Part shown: positions 1 to 9,700 of the stretch, piece by piece
How the letters are laid out: every line of letters begins with the position of its first letter
How positions within the stretch are numbered: the stretch's first letter is position 1
Assembly (NCBI RefSeq): GCF_900115055.1
Contig: NZ_FOVD01000007.1
Span: 62,001 to 126,000 of the forward strand
DNA from: Chryseobacterium oleae
GTDB taxonomy: Bacteria > Bacteroidota > Bacteroidia > Flavobacteriales > Weeksellaceae
Direction of reading: 5' to 3'
Length of the DNA: 64,000 bases
Notes under the pieces: generated by a model
Seen by the model: only the letters and a program-made list of their open reading frames with translations
The model's database searches: none
Told to the model about the DNA's origin: nothing
Position numbers and translations under genes: made by a program

Positions 1-1168
1 CGAAATTGAACCCTAATTTACCTAAATTTACAAAAGGAGGCAAGATTTCGTTGATCTTTGCATTTAAAAGGTAGTTCAACTGCCTTTCTGCCAGCATCGT
101 CAGCTTGGTCACAACAATTTTCAGCTTGTCCATTTCCAATGAAATATAATCTCCGTGGAAATTTCCTCCATGATAAACGTGCTTGTCTGCTACATTGATA
201 ATCGGGTTGTCATTTGCTGAATTGATCTCATTTTCAAGAACATTTTCAGTATATTCCAAAGTATCCAAAACAGGTCCTAAGATCTGTGGAACACATCTTA
301 ATGAATAATATTCCTGAACTTTTTCCTTAAATACTTTTTCCTGTTCTTCGAAATGGGTATAAAGATGATCTTCTCTTTTTCTGATCAGTTTACTGTCAGC
401 CAAGTGGGCACGCATTCTCTCGGCTACTTTCTGCTGACCGTAATGTTTTTTCGTACCGTTCAAAGCTTCCGAAAGATGGTCATCATACGCCTGAACGATC
501 TCATTGATCGCACATGAAAGTCTGATTGAAATATCGGTCAGCTGATTCGCTTTATAGGCATTTACAATTCCTATCCCGGACATTACGGAAGTACCGTTCA
601 TCAAAGCAAGTCCTTCACGGATCTCCACTTTGATAGGCTCTAATCCTTCTGCTTCAAAAACATCTTTTGTCGTTTTTCTTTCGCCATTATAATATACTTC
701 TCCTTCTCCTATCAGTACCAAAGCAAGGTGTGCAAGCTGCACCAAATCCCCACTTGCTCCTACTCCTCCATGCTCAAAGATCAACGGCGTAATATCTCTG
801 TTGATCAATTCTTTAAGTAAATAAACGACAGACTGATGAACGCCTGAATTCCCAAGCGAAAGGGTATTCAATCTCGCCAGCATACAGGCTTTTACTTCCT
901 GAGCAGGCAGTGGATTTCCGATCCCTGAAGAATGGCTTCTGATCAGGTTATACTGAAGCTGGTGGGTATCCTCATCACTGATTTTGAACTGAGCCATAGG
1001 CCCAAATCCGGTATTCACACCATATATTACTTTGTTTCGCGAAAATTCCTTTAAAAACTGAAAACTTGTTTCCACTCTATCCAAAAGTGTTTCGTCCAGT
1101 TCAATTTTTTCGTTCTCAATGATAATTTTTTGAAAATCCTTCAGTTCTAAAAAGCTATTTATTTTCAT
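1..1168 (-). CDS. Aromatic amino acid ammonia-lyase (HAL/TAL family), 3' end cut by window
   Basis: The first ~389 residues are visible; the C-terminus lies beyond base 1. The Ala-Ser-Gly triad that forms the MIO cofactor is at residues 138-140 (GGVGASGDLVQL), and the N-terminal active-site loop YGVNTGFG is at 49-56. The family eliminates ammonia from His, Tyr or Phe. The substrate-selecting stretch reads NLIRSHSSG near 74-82. Ser-His there is the pattern of histidine lyases, but the same stretch, as I recall it, occurs in the tyrosine ammonia-lyase of Flavobacterium johnsoniae, which the whole N-terminus resembles. With a halogenase-like FAD enzyme and a CoA-ligase-like enzyme next door and no hut genes visible, I infer tyrosine to 4-coumarate for flexirubin synthesis. 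Start ATG at 1166-1168. Confidence 0.85.
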   Translation of the reverse strand, partial: MKINSFLELKDFQKIIIENEKIELDETLLDRVETSFQFLKEFSRNKVIYGVNTGFGPMAQFKISDEDTHQLQYNLIRSHSSGIGNPLPAQEVKACMLARLNTLSLGNSGVHQSVVYLLKELINRDITPLIFEHGGVGASGDLVQLAHLALVLIGEGEVYYNGERKTTKDVFEAEGLEPIKVEIREGLALMNGTSVMSGIGIVNAYKANQLTDISIRLSCAINEIVQAYDDHLSEALNGTKKHYGQQKVAERMRAHLADSKLIRKREDHLYTHFEEQEKVFKEKVQEYYSLRCVPQILGPVLDTLEYTENVLENEINSANDNPIINVADKHVYHGGNFHGDYISLEMDKLKIVVTKLTMLAERQLNYLLNAKINEILPPFVNLGKLGFNF

Positions 1169-1188
1169 CAATTAAAAGTAATAGTTGA

Positions 1189-1226
1189 TAATTTTGTAAA
1201 ATATTAATTAATTGTCACTAATTTTG
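1189..1226 (+). promoter_or_regulatory. Candidate promoter in the divergent 97-bp gap
   Basis: TAATTTTG at 1219-1226 fits the Bacteroidota -7 element TAnnTTTG. TTTG at 1193-1196 lies 22 bases upstream in the place of the -33 element. It would drive the FAD enzyme at 1266. The lyase promoter on the other strand must lie in the same gap but is not clear. Confidence 0.45.
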
Positions 1227-1265
1227 CGGCAAAGATAGAAGTTATTATTAAAATAAAAAATCAAG

Positions 1266-2522
1266 ATGAGCAAAGAATTTGTTGATGTTCTTGTAATCGG
1301 GGCTGGGCCTTCCGGTTGCGTATCTTCTTCATACTTAAAGAAGAACAATGTCAACGTAAAAGTGGTCGAAAAGACAAAATTCCCCAGACTTGTAGTAGGT
1401 GAAAGCCTAATACCCAGGGTTATGGATCATTTTGACGAGGCCGGACTTTTTCCTGCTTTGGATAAAATGGGCTTTGAAAAAAAACTGGGCGCACGTTTTT
1501 TACGTGGCGATGAAGTCTGCATTTTTGATTTCAGTGATAAGTTCGGAGAAGGCTGGGACTGGACCTGGCAGGTTCCGAGAGCTGATTTTGATAATACTCT
1601 TGCCAAGGAAGTGATCAACAAAGGCATCGATCTTGAATTTGAAACTGAAGTCATAGATATCCAGTTTAACGGTACAGACTCTATCACAACAGTAAAAACA
1701 AAGGATGGCGAAACAAAAGAAATTCATTCCAAATTCGTCATCGACTCCAGTGGATACGGAAGAGTACTTCCAAGACTTCTTGATCTTGAAAAACCATCCA
1801 AACTGTCTCCTCATTCTGCAATTTTTGCCCACGTAGAAGATAGTAACAGAGAGGAAGGTGAAGAGGGAACGCTGATCTCTTTTGATATTATAGAAACTGA
1901 AGTATGGCTTTGGGTGATTCCTTTCTCTAATGGAAATACGAGTGTAGGAATTGTAGGCCCTACGGAATACATCGACAAACTTTCTGAAAACGGTGATACT
2001 GCAGAAGCTTTAAGAAAAGCAATTTCTCTGTCAGATTATTATGTAAAACGTTTCGGGGGTGTAGATTTCCTTTTTGAACCAAGACATCTGAAAGATTATT
2101 CGTGTTCGGTAAAACAATTATTCGGGGACGGATATGCGCTTACCGGAAATGCTTCTGAGTTCCTCGATCCGGTGTTCTCATCGGGAATGGCCTTTGCTAC
2201 GGAATCAGGAATGCTTGCTGCAAAACTGGCTCTACGACAACTGAACGGCGAGAAAATCGACTGGCAGACAGAATACACAGATTATATTCTTTATGGCGTA
2301 GATGTATTTACGACGTATGTAAAGGAATGGTATACAGGAAATCTTCAGGAATTATTTTTCCATCAGCCGGAAAACCCTGATGTTAAAAAGAAAATTTGTG
2401 CAGTATTAGCGGGTTATGTCTGGAATAAAGACAATCCGTTTGTCAAAAAGCACGATACGGTTATTAAAAATCTTGCGAATCTGATTAAGCTTGAAAAACA
2501 GCAACAGCAGGAACAATCATAA
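1266..2522 (+). CDS. FAD-dependent monooxygenase/halogenase-like enzyme
   Basis: A 418-residue flavoprotein. The dinucleotide-binding motif GAGPSG is at 12-17, GESLIP at 45-50, and WLWVIP at 214-219. The last matches the WxWxIP signature of flavin-dependent halogenases and helps separate them from ordinary monooxygenases. A lysine pair near 72-73 lies roughly where halogenases carry the lysine that forms chloramine, but I cannot align it with certainty. Hydroxylation or chlorination of the aryl ring of a flexirubin-type pigment is the likely role, inferred from the divergent ammonia-lyase and the nearby CoA-ligase-like gene. The related geranylgeranyl-reductase-like oxidoreductases remain possible. 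Confidence 0.75.
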   Translation: MSKEFVDVLVIGAGPSGCVSSSYLKKNNVNVKVVEKTKFPRLVVGESLIPRVMDHFDEAGLFPALDKMGFEKKLGARFLRGDEVCIFDFSDKFGEGWDWTWQVPRADFDNTLAKEVINKGIDLEFETEVIDIQFNGTDSITTVKTKDGETKEIHSKFVIDSSGYGRVLPRLLDLEKPSKLSPHSAIFAHVEDSNREEGEEGTLISFDIIETEVWLWVIPFSNGNTSVGIVGPTEYIDKLSENGDTAEALRKAISLSDYYVKRFGGVDFLFEPRHLKDYSCSVKQLFGDGYALTGNASEFLDPVFSSGMAFATESGMLAAKLALRQLNGEKIDWQTEYTDYILYGVDVFTTYVKEWYTGNLQELFFHQPENPDVKKKICAVLAGYVWNKDNPFVKKHDTVIKNLANLIKLEKQQQQEQS

Positions 2523-2525
2523 AAA

Positions 2526-2556
2526 AACCGGTCTGAATTTCAGGCCGGTTTTTGTT
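2526..2556. terminator. Bidirectional terminator between convergent genes
   Basis: ACCGGTCTGAA pairs with TTCAGGCCGGT (2527-2549) with one G-T wobble. There are A residues before the stem and T residues after it, so it can work on both strands. It ends just short of the stop codon of the convergent gene at 2557. Confidence 0.8.
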
Positions 2557-3159
2557 TTATTCCAAATCTCTTTCCATTCTCTGGGCGAGTGTTTTACCTG
2601 TTTTCGCAAATCCTTCTCCCACTCTGGTTTCGTTATTAAAATTACTTCCCCACTGATCTCCCGGCGCATCTACACTTTCAATATCGAACATCACCTTTTT
2701 AGAATCTGTTTCCACAAAGGTAAGTTGTGTCGTTACTTTTGCAGGCTGCTTCATGATTCCGGCATCCCAACCCGGATACACCCACTTTACTTTAACCATT
2801 AATGCATAAGGACTCTGAGCATTTTCTTTAAGCTTTGTATTGATATTTTCTTTAGACAAAACCTTATTGAATATCGTGATGAATTTCGGATTCCACAATT
2901 CTTCTTTAACACGCTCCCACTGCTTTTTCCAGATTTCTCCGCTTCCTTCTGTTTTTTTGTTCAGTTCTTCTATTCTTCTCGGAATATATTCTGCTTCAGT
3001 GTAATTTTCTTTCAGCAGTTTCATCTCTGAATAATCAAAAACAACGTTCACTGTTTCAGTTCCTTTTAAGAATTTTGCATCTCCACTTTTAATTTTAAAT
3101 TTTTGTGCCATTGCAACGGTAGAAACAGCCACCAGCAATAACAGTAATAATTTTTTCAT
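2557..3159 (-). CDS. Secreted/periplasmic protein of unknown function
   Basis: 200 residues with a clear signal peptide (MKK, a leucine/valine-rich core, cleavage near AMA-Q at about 18-19). The mature part is mixed alpha/beta with a charged helical middle around residues 55-85 and no cysteine. I do not recognise a domain. It lies between the FAD enzyme and the CoA-ligase-like gene, 54 bases downstream of the latter on the same strand, so it may be an accessory protein of the pigment locus. Location is the only evidence for that. Confidence 0.7.
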   Translation of the reverse strand: MKKLLLLLLVAVSTVAMAQKFKIKSGDAKFLKGTETVNVVFDYSEMKLLKENYTEAEYIPRRIEELNKKTEGSGEIWKKQWERVKEELWNPKFITIFNKVLSKENINTKLKENAQSPYALMVKVKWVYPGWDAGIMKQPAKVTTQLTFVETDSKKVMFDIESVDAPGDQWGSNFNNETRVGEGFAKTGKTLAQRMERDLE

Positions 3160-3213
3160 GGTTTATATTTTTAATTTAATAGGTTTAGTTTTTGTGTTGA
3201 TGTTCTGATTTTT

Positions 3214-4506
3214 CTATCTCAAATCTATAAATGTGATCGGTTTTCTGCTGTTTGGATTAAAAACAGTTTTGGACAAAATATCAAAGTCTATGATTTCAAT
3301 TTTAGGGCTTACTCTGAGTTTCGCACGGAAATGATCACGAACTTCATTCACGAAGGTTTCCTGATCCTGATCTGTGCTGAGTTTAATGATAATTTCATCC
3401 AGCCCGATTTCATTAGACTGAATAACGATCTGATAGCATAAAATAGTATTGAAATCATTTAAAATATCAGTCATCGCCGGTGGATAGAGCGTTGTTCCTT
3501 TATATTTGATCATTTGCTGTTTTCTTCCGACAACAGGGCCAAGCCTCATTGTATTTCTTCCACAACGGCAAGGTTCGTAATGGGCTTTTACAATATCTCC
3601 CGTCTTGAAACGTAATAATGGAATGGCTTCAACACCTAAAGTAGTGATCGTAAGTTCTCCGTTTTCTCCTTCTGCCACAGGATTTTCATTATCATCAAGA
3701 ATTTCTGTGATAATCAGTTCCGGATGTTGATGACCTCCTGTTTGAAATTCACACTCCGTGAAGGCTGTGCTCATTTCTGTGGAAGCGTACGTGGAGAATA
3801 ATTTGATATTCCACTTCTCTTTGATTTTCTGTGAAAGAATATTGTCTGTAAAATCCTGATTTTTGATGCTTTCTCCGATACAAACGGCTCCATAGACACT
3901 GGAATTTTTATAATCCACGCCATGTTTTTCAGCATAATCAATCATCTTTAATAGAAAAGACGGAACAGTGATCAGGTATTTGGGTTTGTATCTGAAAATA
4001 GAATCCCACTGCAGCTCAGGAATACCGGGTCCCATTCTGACCACACTGGCACCCATTTTTCTCAACCCAAGAAAATAAGCCAGACCAGCCATAAATCTTT
4101 TATCAATGGTAGTGATCATCTGTACAACATCTCCTTTCTGAATTCCTGCACAGGCAAAGGAAATCGCTTCGTTGTAAGCCAGCCTTTCAAGGTCGCTGTC
4201 GGAAAGCCCGAACGTAACCGGATCACCCAACGTTCCTGAAGTGGTACTGTAGTCTACAATTTTATCCGGAGGAATACAGAAAAAGTCGTGATTGTGCTGC
4301 TGCAGATCATCTTTCGTGGTTGTAGGAATTTTCCGCAGGTCTTCCAATGTCTGAATATCCGAGATATTGATTCCGTTTTCCTGAAACAGTTTCTGATAAA
4401 AAGGTGAGTTTTTTTCAAGATAAACGAGAAGCTCCTGAAGCTTTTGCTCCTGAAACTTTTTGATGTCCTGAAGGTCTGATCTTTCGATGTCCGGATAGAA
4501 TTCCAA
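3214..4506 (-). CDS. Phenylacetate-CoA ligase / coenzyme F390 synthetase family adenylating enzyme
   Basis: 430 residues. The ATP-binding loop STTSGTLGDP is at 87-96, a YASTEMS adenylate-binding motif near 240, RFKTGDIV near 300, and a lysine-rich C-terminal segment GRKQQMIKYKG near 330. This is the short PaaK/F390-synthetase architecture, which activates an aromatic acid as AMP ester or CoA thioester. Coenzyme F390-synthetase-like proteins are, as I recall, part of flavobacterial flexirubin clusters, so activation of 4-coumarate or a related aryl acid is the likely job. No in-frame ATG precedes the motif-rich part; the start is a TTG at 4504-4506, giving an N-terminus MEFYPDIERSD that looks native for the family. 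Confidence 0.8.
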   Translation of the reverse strand: MEFYPDIERSDLQDIKKFQEQKLQELLVYLEKNSPFYQKLFQENGINISDIQTLEDLRKIPTTTKDDLQQHNHDFFCIPPDKIVDYSTTSGTLGDPVTFGLSDSDLERLAYNEAISFACAGIQKGDVVQMITTIDKRFMAGLAYFLGLRKMGASVVRMGPGIPELQWDSIFRYKPKYLITVPSFLLKMIDYAEKHGVDYKNSSVYGAVCIGESIKNQDFTDNILSQKIKEKWNIKLFSTYASTEMSTAFTECEFQTGGHQHPELIITEILDDNENPVAEGENGELTITTLGVEAIPLLRFKTGDIVKAHYEPCRCGRNTMRLGPVVGRKQQMIKYKGTTLYPPAMTDILNDFNTILCYQIVIQSNEIGLDEIIIKLSTDQDQETFVNEVRDHFRAKLRVSPKIEIIDFDILSKTVFNPNSRKPITFIDLR

Positions 4507-4593
4507 TGATTTTAATTTTAAGGAACAAATTTATTTAATTAAAATTAAAAGATTGAATGATTAAAAGATTAAAAAATCTAAGGCTTCATCATT

Positions 4594-6282
4594 TTAACGC
4601 TGAAAGGTGAAAGTCTGTGTATTTGTGTTTCCTGCGGTATTGATTGTGGTTACTTTTAAAGTGTGTAAACCTGAACCTTTAGGACATTTTTCATCAAAAA
4701 CATAGATAAAATCATCTTTTACGCGAGAAAAACGAAGCCATTTCCCATCCAGCTCTGCACGGAAGAATGCGATGTCTCCAATTTTAGTTTTTCCGCTCAA
4801 GCGCAAAGTACTGCTGTTTACTGGGGCTCCGTCTTTCCAACCCGGTGAGACAGACGGTAAACTCTGATCCAACAACAATGTGGCTGTACCCAATCTGTTG
4901 AACTGTGTTTCTATTCTATCACCGTCCCATTTTCCTTTGATCACCTTTGTATCGCTGCCATAATCAAAGAGAACAATCGCTTTTCCTTTTTCTTCAACCG
5001 TTAATTTTCTGTTGGGTTTTATTTTTAAGGTGTAATCGTCATGCACCGGAATGTAGGGAGATTGCAAAACAATGGTATTTGAAACTCCATCTGCACTTAA
5101 GTTTTGCTTTTCAGACATTTGAAAATTAACGGCATCATATACTGCATTTTTACTGAAACTGATCTCAGCGTTTTCACTCGCAACTGTTTTTCCCTCGTTT
5201 GGTATTACAGTTTTTCCGGCAGGTGATACCTGATCTGAAACCTTATTTAAACGAACCTTTGTTTTCAGACGACTTGTATTTCCATTGACATCTTTTAAAA
5301 TAATTTCAATCTGGTGAATATCTTCATCCTGAAGCGTGATCAATCCATTTAAATCCGGCTGGCTATAATTTTTCAGTTTCATTCCCGGTAAAGAAGATAA
5401 GTGCTGAATGCTCATTTTATCTTTTGCAAACCTGGTATAATCGATACATCCATTGATATACCGGGTATCATCATAACCTACCTGATCAATGGAAAAACTG
5501 TAGATCAGGTGGTCGTCCATTAATAATTCTGCATGATAAATTCCAAGATTAAAACCCTGATTGGCTTTATCTACTGCTTTTATTGCAAAGCTTATCGTTG
5601 GAGAACTCACCTGCACCACGTCAGTTGTATACGTACCGCCAGCTTTTTTTACAGCAATTCCGTTGGCACCGGGTTCATAGGTACTGAAACGTCGGTCATA
5701 CCAATAAAGTCCACTGATAATAGGTGCTATACCATCAGGAATATTAAATCCGAAGAGCAAAGGATTGATGCATTCTTCCGTTTTCGTATCTCTGATTTCA
5801 AAATGAAGATGCGGGCCGGCTGAACCTCCGGTATTTCCGCTCAAAGCAATAAGTTGTCCTTTGGTTACGGGAAACTGTCCGGGAGAAAATGTGATATCCT
5901 GTTCCCATTTTTCGTCTTTATACTGTCTTTCTTTTACCAATTCATCCAGTTTGTCATAATACTTATTCAGGTGAGCATACAGAGTGGTATACCCGTTCGG
6001 ATGGGTAATGTAAACGGCATTTCCAAAGCCATATCTTTCCACTTTTATTCTGCTAACATAACCGTCTGCCGCCGCAACAACGGACAGATTTTCCTGACTG
6101 TTGGTCCGTAAATCCAGTCCCATATGAAAATGATTGGAACGGACAGCACCGAAGTTGGCCGCAAGCTGCATGGGTATGTTCAGAGGATTCCGGAAATAAT
6201 TTTGCGGATAGTTTTTCTGAGCCGATAGAATAATTGTACTGATGAAACAAATAGCGAATATAAATTTGGACAGGGTTTTCAT
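4594..6282 (-). CDS. M23 (LytM/gluzincin) family metallopeptidase
   Basis: 562 residues with an N-terminal signal peptide of about 21 residues. The zinc site is intact: HFHMGLD (H53 and D57 of HxxxD), YAHL (H104) and HLHFE (158-162). Such enzymes cut cross-links in peptidoglycan or act as cell-wall-bound scaffolds. The last ~380 residues are beta-rich and probably form Ig-like or carbohydrate-binding modules. No clear operon partner: the gene upstream in the transcript direction, ileS, is divergent. Confidence 0.9.
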   Translation of the reverse strand: MKTLSKFIFAICFISTIILSAQKNYPQNYFRNPLNIPMQLAANFGAVRSNHFHMGLDLRTNSQENLSVVAAADGYVSRIKVERYGFGNAVYITHPNGYTTLYAHLNKYYDKLDELVKERQYKDEKWEQDITFSPGQFPVTKGQLIALSGNTGGSAGPHLHFEIRDTKTEECINPLLFGFNIPDGIAPIISGLYWYDRRFSTYEPGANGIAVKKAGGTYTTDVVQVSSPTISFAIKAVDKANQGFNLGIYHAELLMDDHLIYSFSIDQVGYDDTRYINGCIDYTRFAKDKMSIQHLSSLPGMKLKNYSQPDLNGLITLQDEDIHQIEIILKDVNGNTSRLKTKVRLNKVSDQVSPAGKTVIPNEGKTVASENAEISFSKNAVYDAVNFQMSEKQNLSADGVSNTIVLQSPYIPVHDDYTLKIKPNRKLTVEEKGKAIVLFDYGSDTKVIKGKWDGDRIETQFNRLGTATLLLDQSLPSVSPGWKDGAPVNSSTLRLSGKTKIGDIAFFRAELDGKWLRFSRVKDDFIYVFDEKCPKGSGLHTLKVTTINTAGNTNTQTFTFQR

Positions 6283-6700
6283 GCAGTGGCTGGGTTTGGG
6301 GGTTATTTAAATTTACGAAATTTTAAATGATACTCCATAGGATTTTCATGATTTTCTGTTCACCTTTATGAGGAATGATTTTATTTTAACCACAGATGAC
6401 ACGGATTTACACGGATGATTGTGTGTAAAACGGACTGCTTTTATAGTCTGAATATTTTTTGGGGCTAAGATTTGGCTAAAGCCCGCTCCTATTGAAGAAA
6501 ATAGCTGAAAAAACATTGCAAAATCACCAGGAAAAACGGACGTATTCACCATTCACCATTCCCATTTCACCGCTTCCCTTATTTATATTTCTGAAATTGA
6601 ACTTTTTAATAGATATAAGCTAAATAAAACATATATTATAAACCGACAAAATTTAGTAAATTTGCAGACTTAATTAATCAACGATATTGAGATATTTACA
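6283..6700. other. Intergenic region between the M23 peptidase gene and ileS
   Basis: No convincing gene. It holds short degenerate repeats: a CACAGATGACACGGATTT-like stretch at about 6391-6412, GGCTAAAGCC at 6474-6483, and a tandem ATTCACC near 6544-6560. All look like decayed intergenic repeat sequence. The ileS promoter lies at its right end. Confidence 0.5.
6657..6664 (+). promoter_or_regulatory. Candidate -7 element of the ileS promoter
   Basis: TAAATTTG is an exact TAnnTTTG match 36 bases upstream of the ileS ATG. No strong TTG is seen 19-21 bases upstream. Confidence 0.45.
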
Positions 6701-9700
6701 ATGAGCCAATTTAAAGAATACAAAAACCTCAACCTTATTGACATAGCCGAGAATGTATCGGAGTTTTGGAAACAGAATAAAACGTTCAGTAAAAGTGTTG
6801 AGATTCGCGAGGGTAATGCCGAGTTTGTTTTTTATGAAGGTCCGCCTTCAGCAAACGGTATGCCCGGAATTCACCACGTTATGGCCAGAGCATTAAAGGA
6901 TATTTTTTGTCGTTACCAGACTCAGAACGGAAAACAGGTTTTCCGTAAAGCGGGCTGGGATACACATGGACTTCCTGTAGAACTGGGCGTAGAAAAAGAA
7001 TTAGGAATTACTAAAGAGGATATTGGCAAAAAAATCTCTATTGAAGACTACAATAAAGCTTGTCGTGAAGCAGTAATGCGATATACAGACGTATGGAACA
7101 ACCTTACGGAAAAAATCGGATACTGGGTAGATCTTGAAGATCCGTACATCACGTATAAGTCAAAATATATGGAGACGGTTTGGTGGTTGCTGAAGCAGTT
7201 GTATAATAAAGAATTATTGTACAAAGGATACACGATCCAGCCTTATTCTCCGAAAGCAGGAACAGGATTGTCTTCTGCGGAATTGAATATGCCGGGAACT
7301 TATCACGATGTTTCTGATACTACTGTTGTAGCTCAGTTCAAAGTGAAGAAAGAATCTTCTGACTTATTTAGTGATGTGGAAGGTGATGTAAGCATTCTTG
7401 CATGGACGACCACTCCATGGACCTTGCCATCCAACACAGCATTGGCTGTAGGAAGAGATATTGAATATGTTTTGGTTAAAACATTCAACCAATATACATT
7501 TGAACCGATAGCTATTGTCTTATCCAGAGTTCTTTTACCTAAAGTATTCGGTAAGAAATATGCAGAAGGAACCGATGAAGATTTCGCTGGTTATACTGCA
7601 GAAAGCAAAGTGATTCCTTTCAAAATCGTAAAAGAATTCACTGGAGAAAAGCTTGCCGGAACTCAATATGAGCAATTAATCCCTTGGTTTACCCCTAATA
7701 ATTCCCCTGAAAAAGCTTTCAGAGTGATTTTGGGAGATTTTGTAACGACTGAGGACGGTACCGGTATCGTTCACATCGCGCCTACTTTTGGTGCGGATGA
7801 TGCAAGAGTGGCCAAAGAAGCCGGCATTCCTCCCATGTTGATCAAAGACGAAAATGATAATCTGGTTCCGCTGGTAGATTTGCAGGGAAGATTTATCAAA
7901 GGAGAAAATGTTCCTGAATTATTCTCAGGAAAATATATCAAGAACGAATATTACGATGACGGAACTGCGCCTGAGAAATCATGGGATGTGGAACTTGCCA
8001 TCGTTCTGAAGACTGAAAATAAGGCCTTCAAAGTAGAGAAATACGTCCACAGTTACCCACACTGCTGGAGAACTGACAAACCTGTATTGTACTATCCGCT
8101 GGATTCATGGTTTGTAAAAATGACCGCTGTGAAAGACCGATTGGTAGATTTAAATAAAGAAATCAACTGGAAGCCTAAATCTACGGGAGAAGGACGTTTT
8201 GCAAACTGGATTGAAAATGTAAATGACTGGAATTTATCCCGTTCAAGATATTGGGGAATCCCATTACCGATCTGGAGAACTGAAGACCTTAAAGAAGAAA
8301 AGATCATTGGCTCTGTAGAAGAATTATACAACGAGATAGAAAAGTCTGTTGCGGCAGGATTGATGAAAGAAAACCCTTTCCAGGGCTTTATCATTGGAAA
8401 TATGTCTGAGCAGAACTACGAATTGGTGGATCTTCATAAAAATGTAGTAGACAAAATAGTTTTAGTTTCAGATTCAGGAAGAGCAATGAAGCGTGAAAGT
8501 GACTTGATCGACGTTTGGTTCGATTCAGGTTCGATGCCTTACGCCCAGCTGCATTATCCTTTTGAGAATAAAGAATTAATTGACAACAATAAAGCGTTCC
8601 CGGCAGATTTTATCGCAGAAGGCGTTGACCAGACGCGTGGTTGGTTCTACACTCTTCACGCGATCGGAACTGCGGTTTTTGATTCAGTTGCTTATAAAAA
8701 TGTAATGAGTAATGGTCTTGTTTTGGATAAAAACGGACTGAAAATGTCAAAATCCAAAGGAAATGCAGTAGATCCGTTCGAAACCCTTTCTGTATACGGT
8801 CCGGATGCTACCAGATGGTATATGATCTCGAATGCGAATCCTTGGGAAAACCTGAAGTTCGACATTGAAGGAATCGACGAAGTGAGAAGAAAGTTCTTCG
8901 GAACACTTTATAACACTTATTCATTCTTTGCCCTGTATGCGAATGTGGATGGTTTCAATTATTCTGAAAAAGAAGTTGAAAACAGACCGGAAATCGACCG
9001 ATGGATCCTTTCCGAGCTTAATCTTTTAATTAAAGAAGTAAAAGCATTCTACGAAGATTACGAACCAACAAGAGTAGCCAGATCAATCAGCACCTTTGTG
9101 AATGATAACCTGAGCAACTGGTACGTAAGACTGTGCAGAAGACGTTTCTGGAAAGGAGAATATTCTGATGATAAGATCTCAGCTTACCAGACTTTATATA
9201 CATGTCTTGAAACCGTGGCGAAATTATCTGCGCCTATTGCTCCGTTCTTTATGGATCAGCTGTATCAGGATTTAAATAAGGTAACAGGAAAAGAAAACTG
9301 TGAATCTGTGCATTTAACAGATTTCCCTGTAGCCGACGAAAGTCTGATCGATCAGGATCTGGTAGAAAAAACACACCTGGCTCAGAACATCACGAGCATG
9401 GTTTTCTCCCTCAGAAAGAAAGAAAATGTGAAAGTTCGCCAGCCGTTACAGAAAGTATTGGTTCCGGTTCTGGATGCTAAAACGGAAGAGCAAATCTTAG
9501 CTGTTGCAGACCTGATCAAACAAGAAGTGAACGTGAAAGAATTACAGTTAATTAATGCTGAAGAAGCATCTCATTTAATTGTAAAACAAATCAAGCCGAA
9601 TTTCAAAGCTTTAGGACCTAAATTAGGGAAAGACATGAAAACGGTAGGAGGAGAAATTGCGAATCTTAACACAGAGCAGATTGCCAGTCTTGAAAAAGAC

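Noticed and set aside
6346..6552. 68-codon open frame on the minus strand upstream of the M23 peptidase gene
   Set aside because: It runs through degenerate intergenic repeats, has no signal or domain, and lies in the ileS promoter region.
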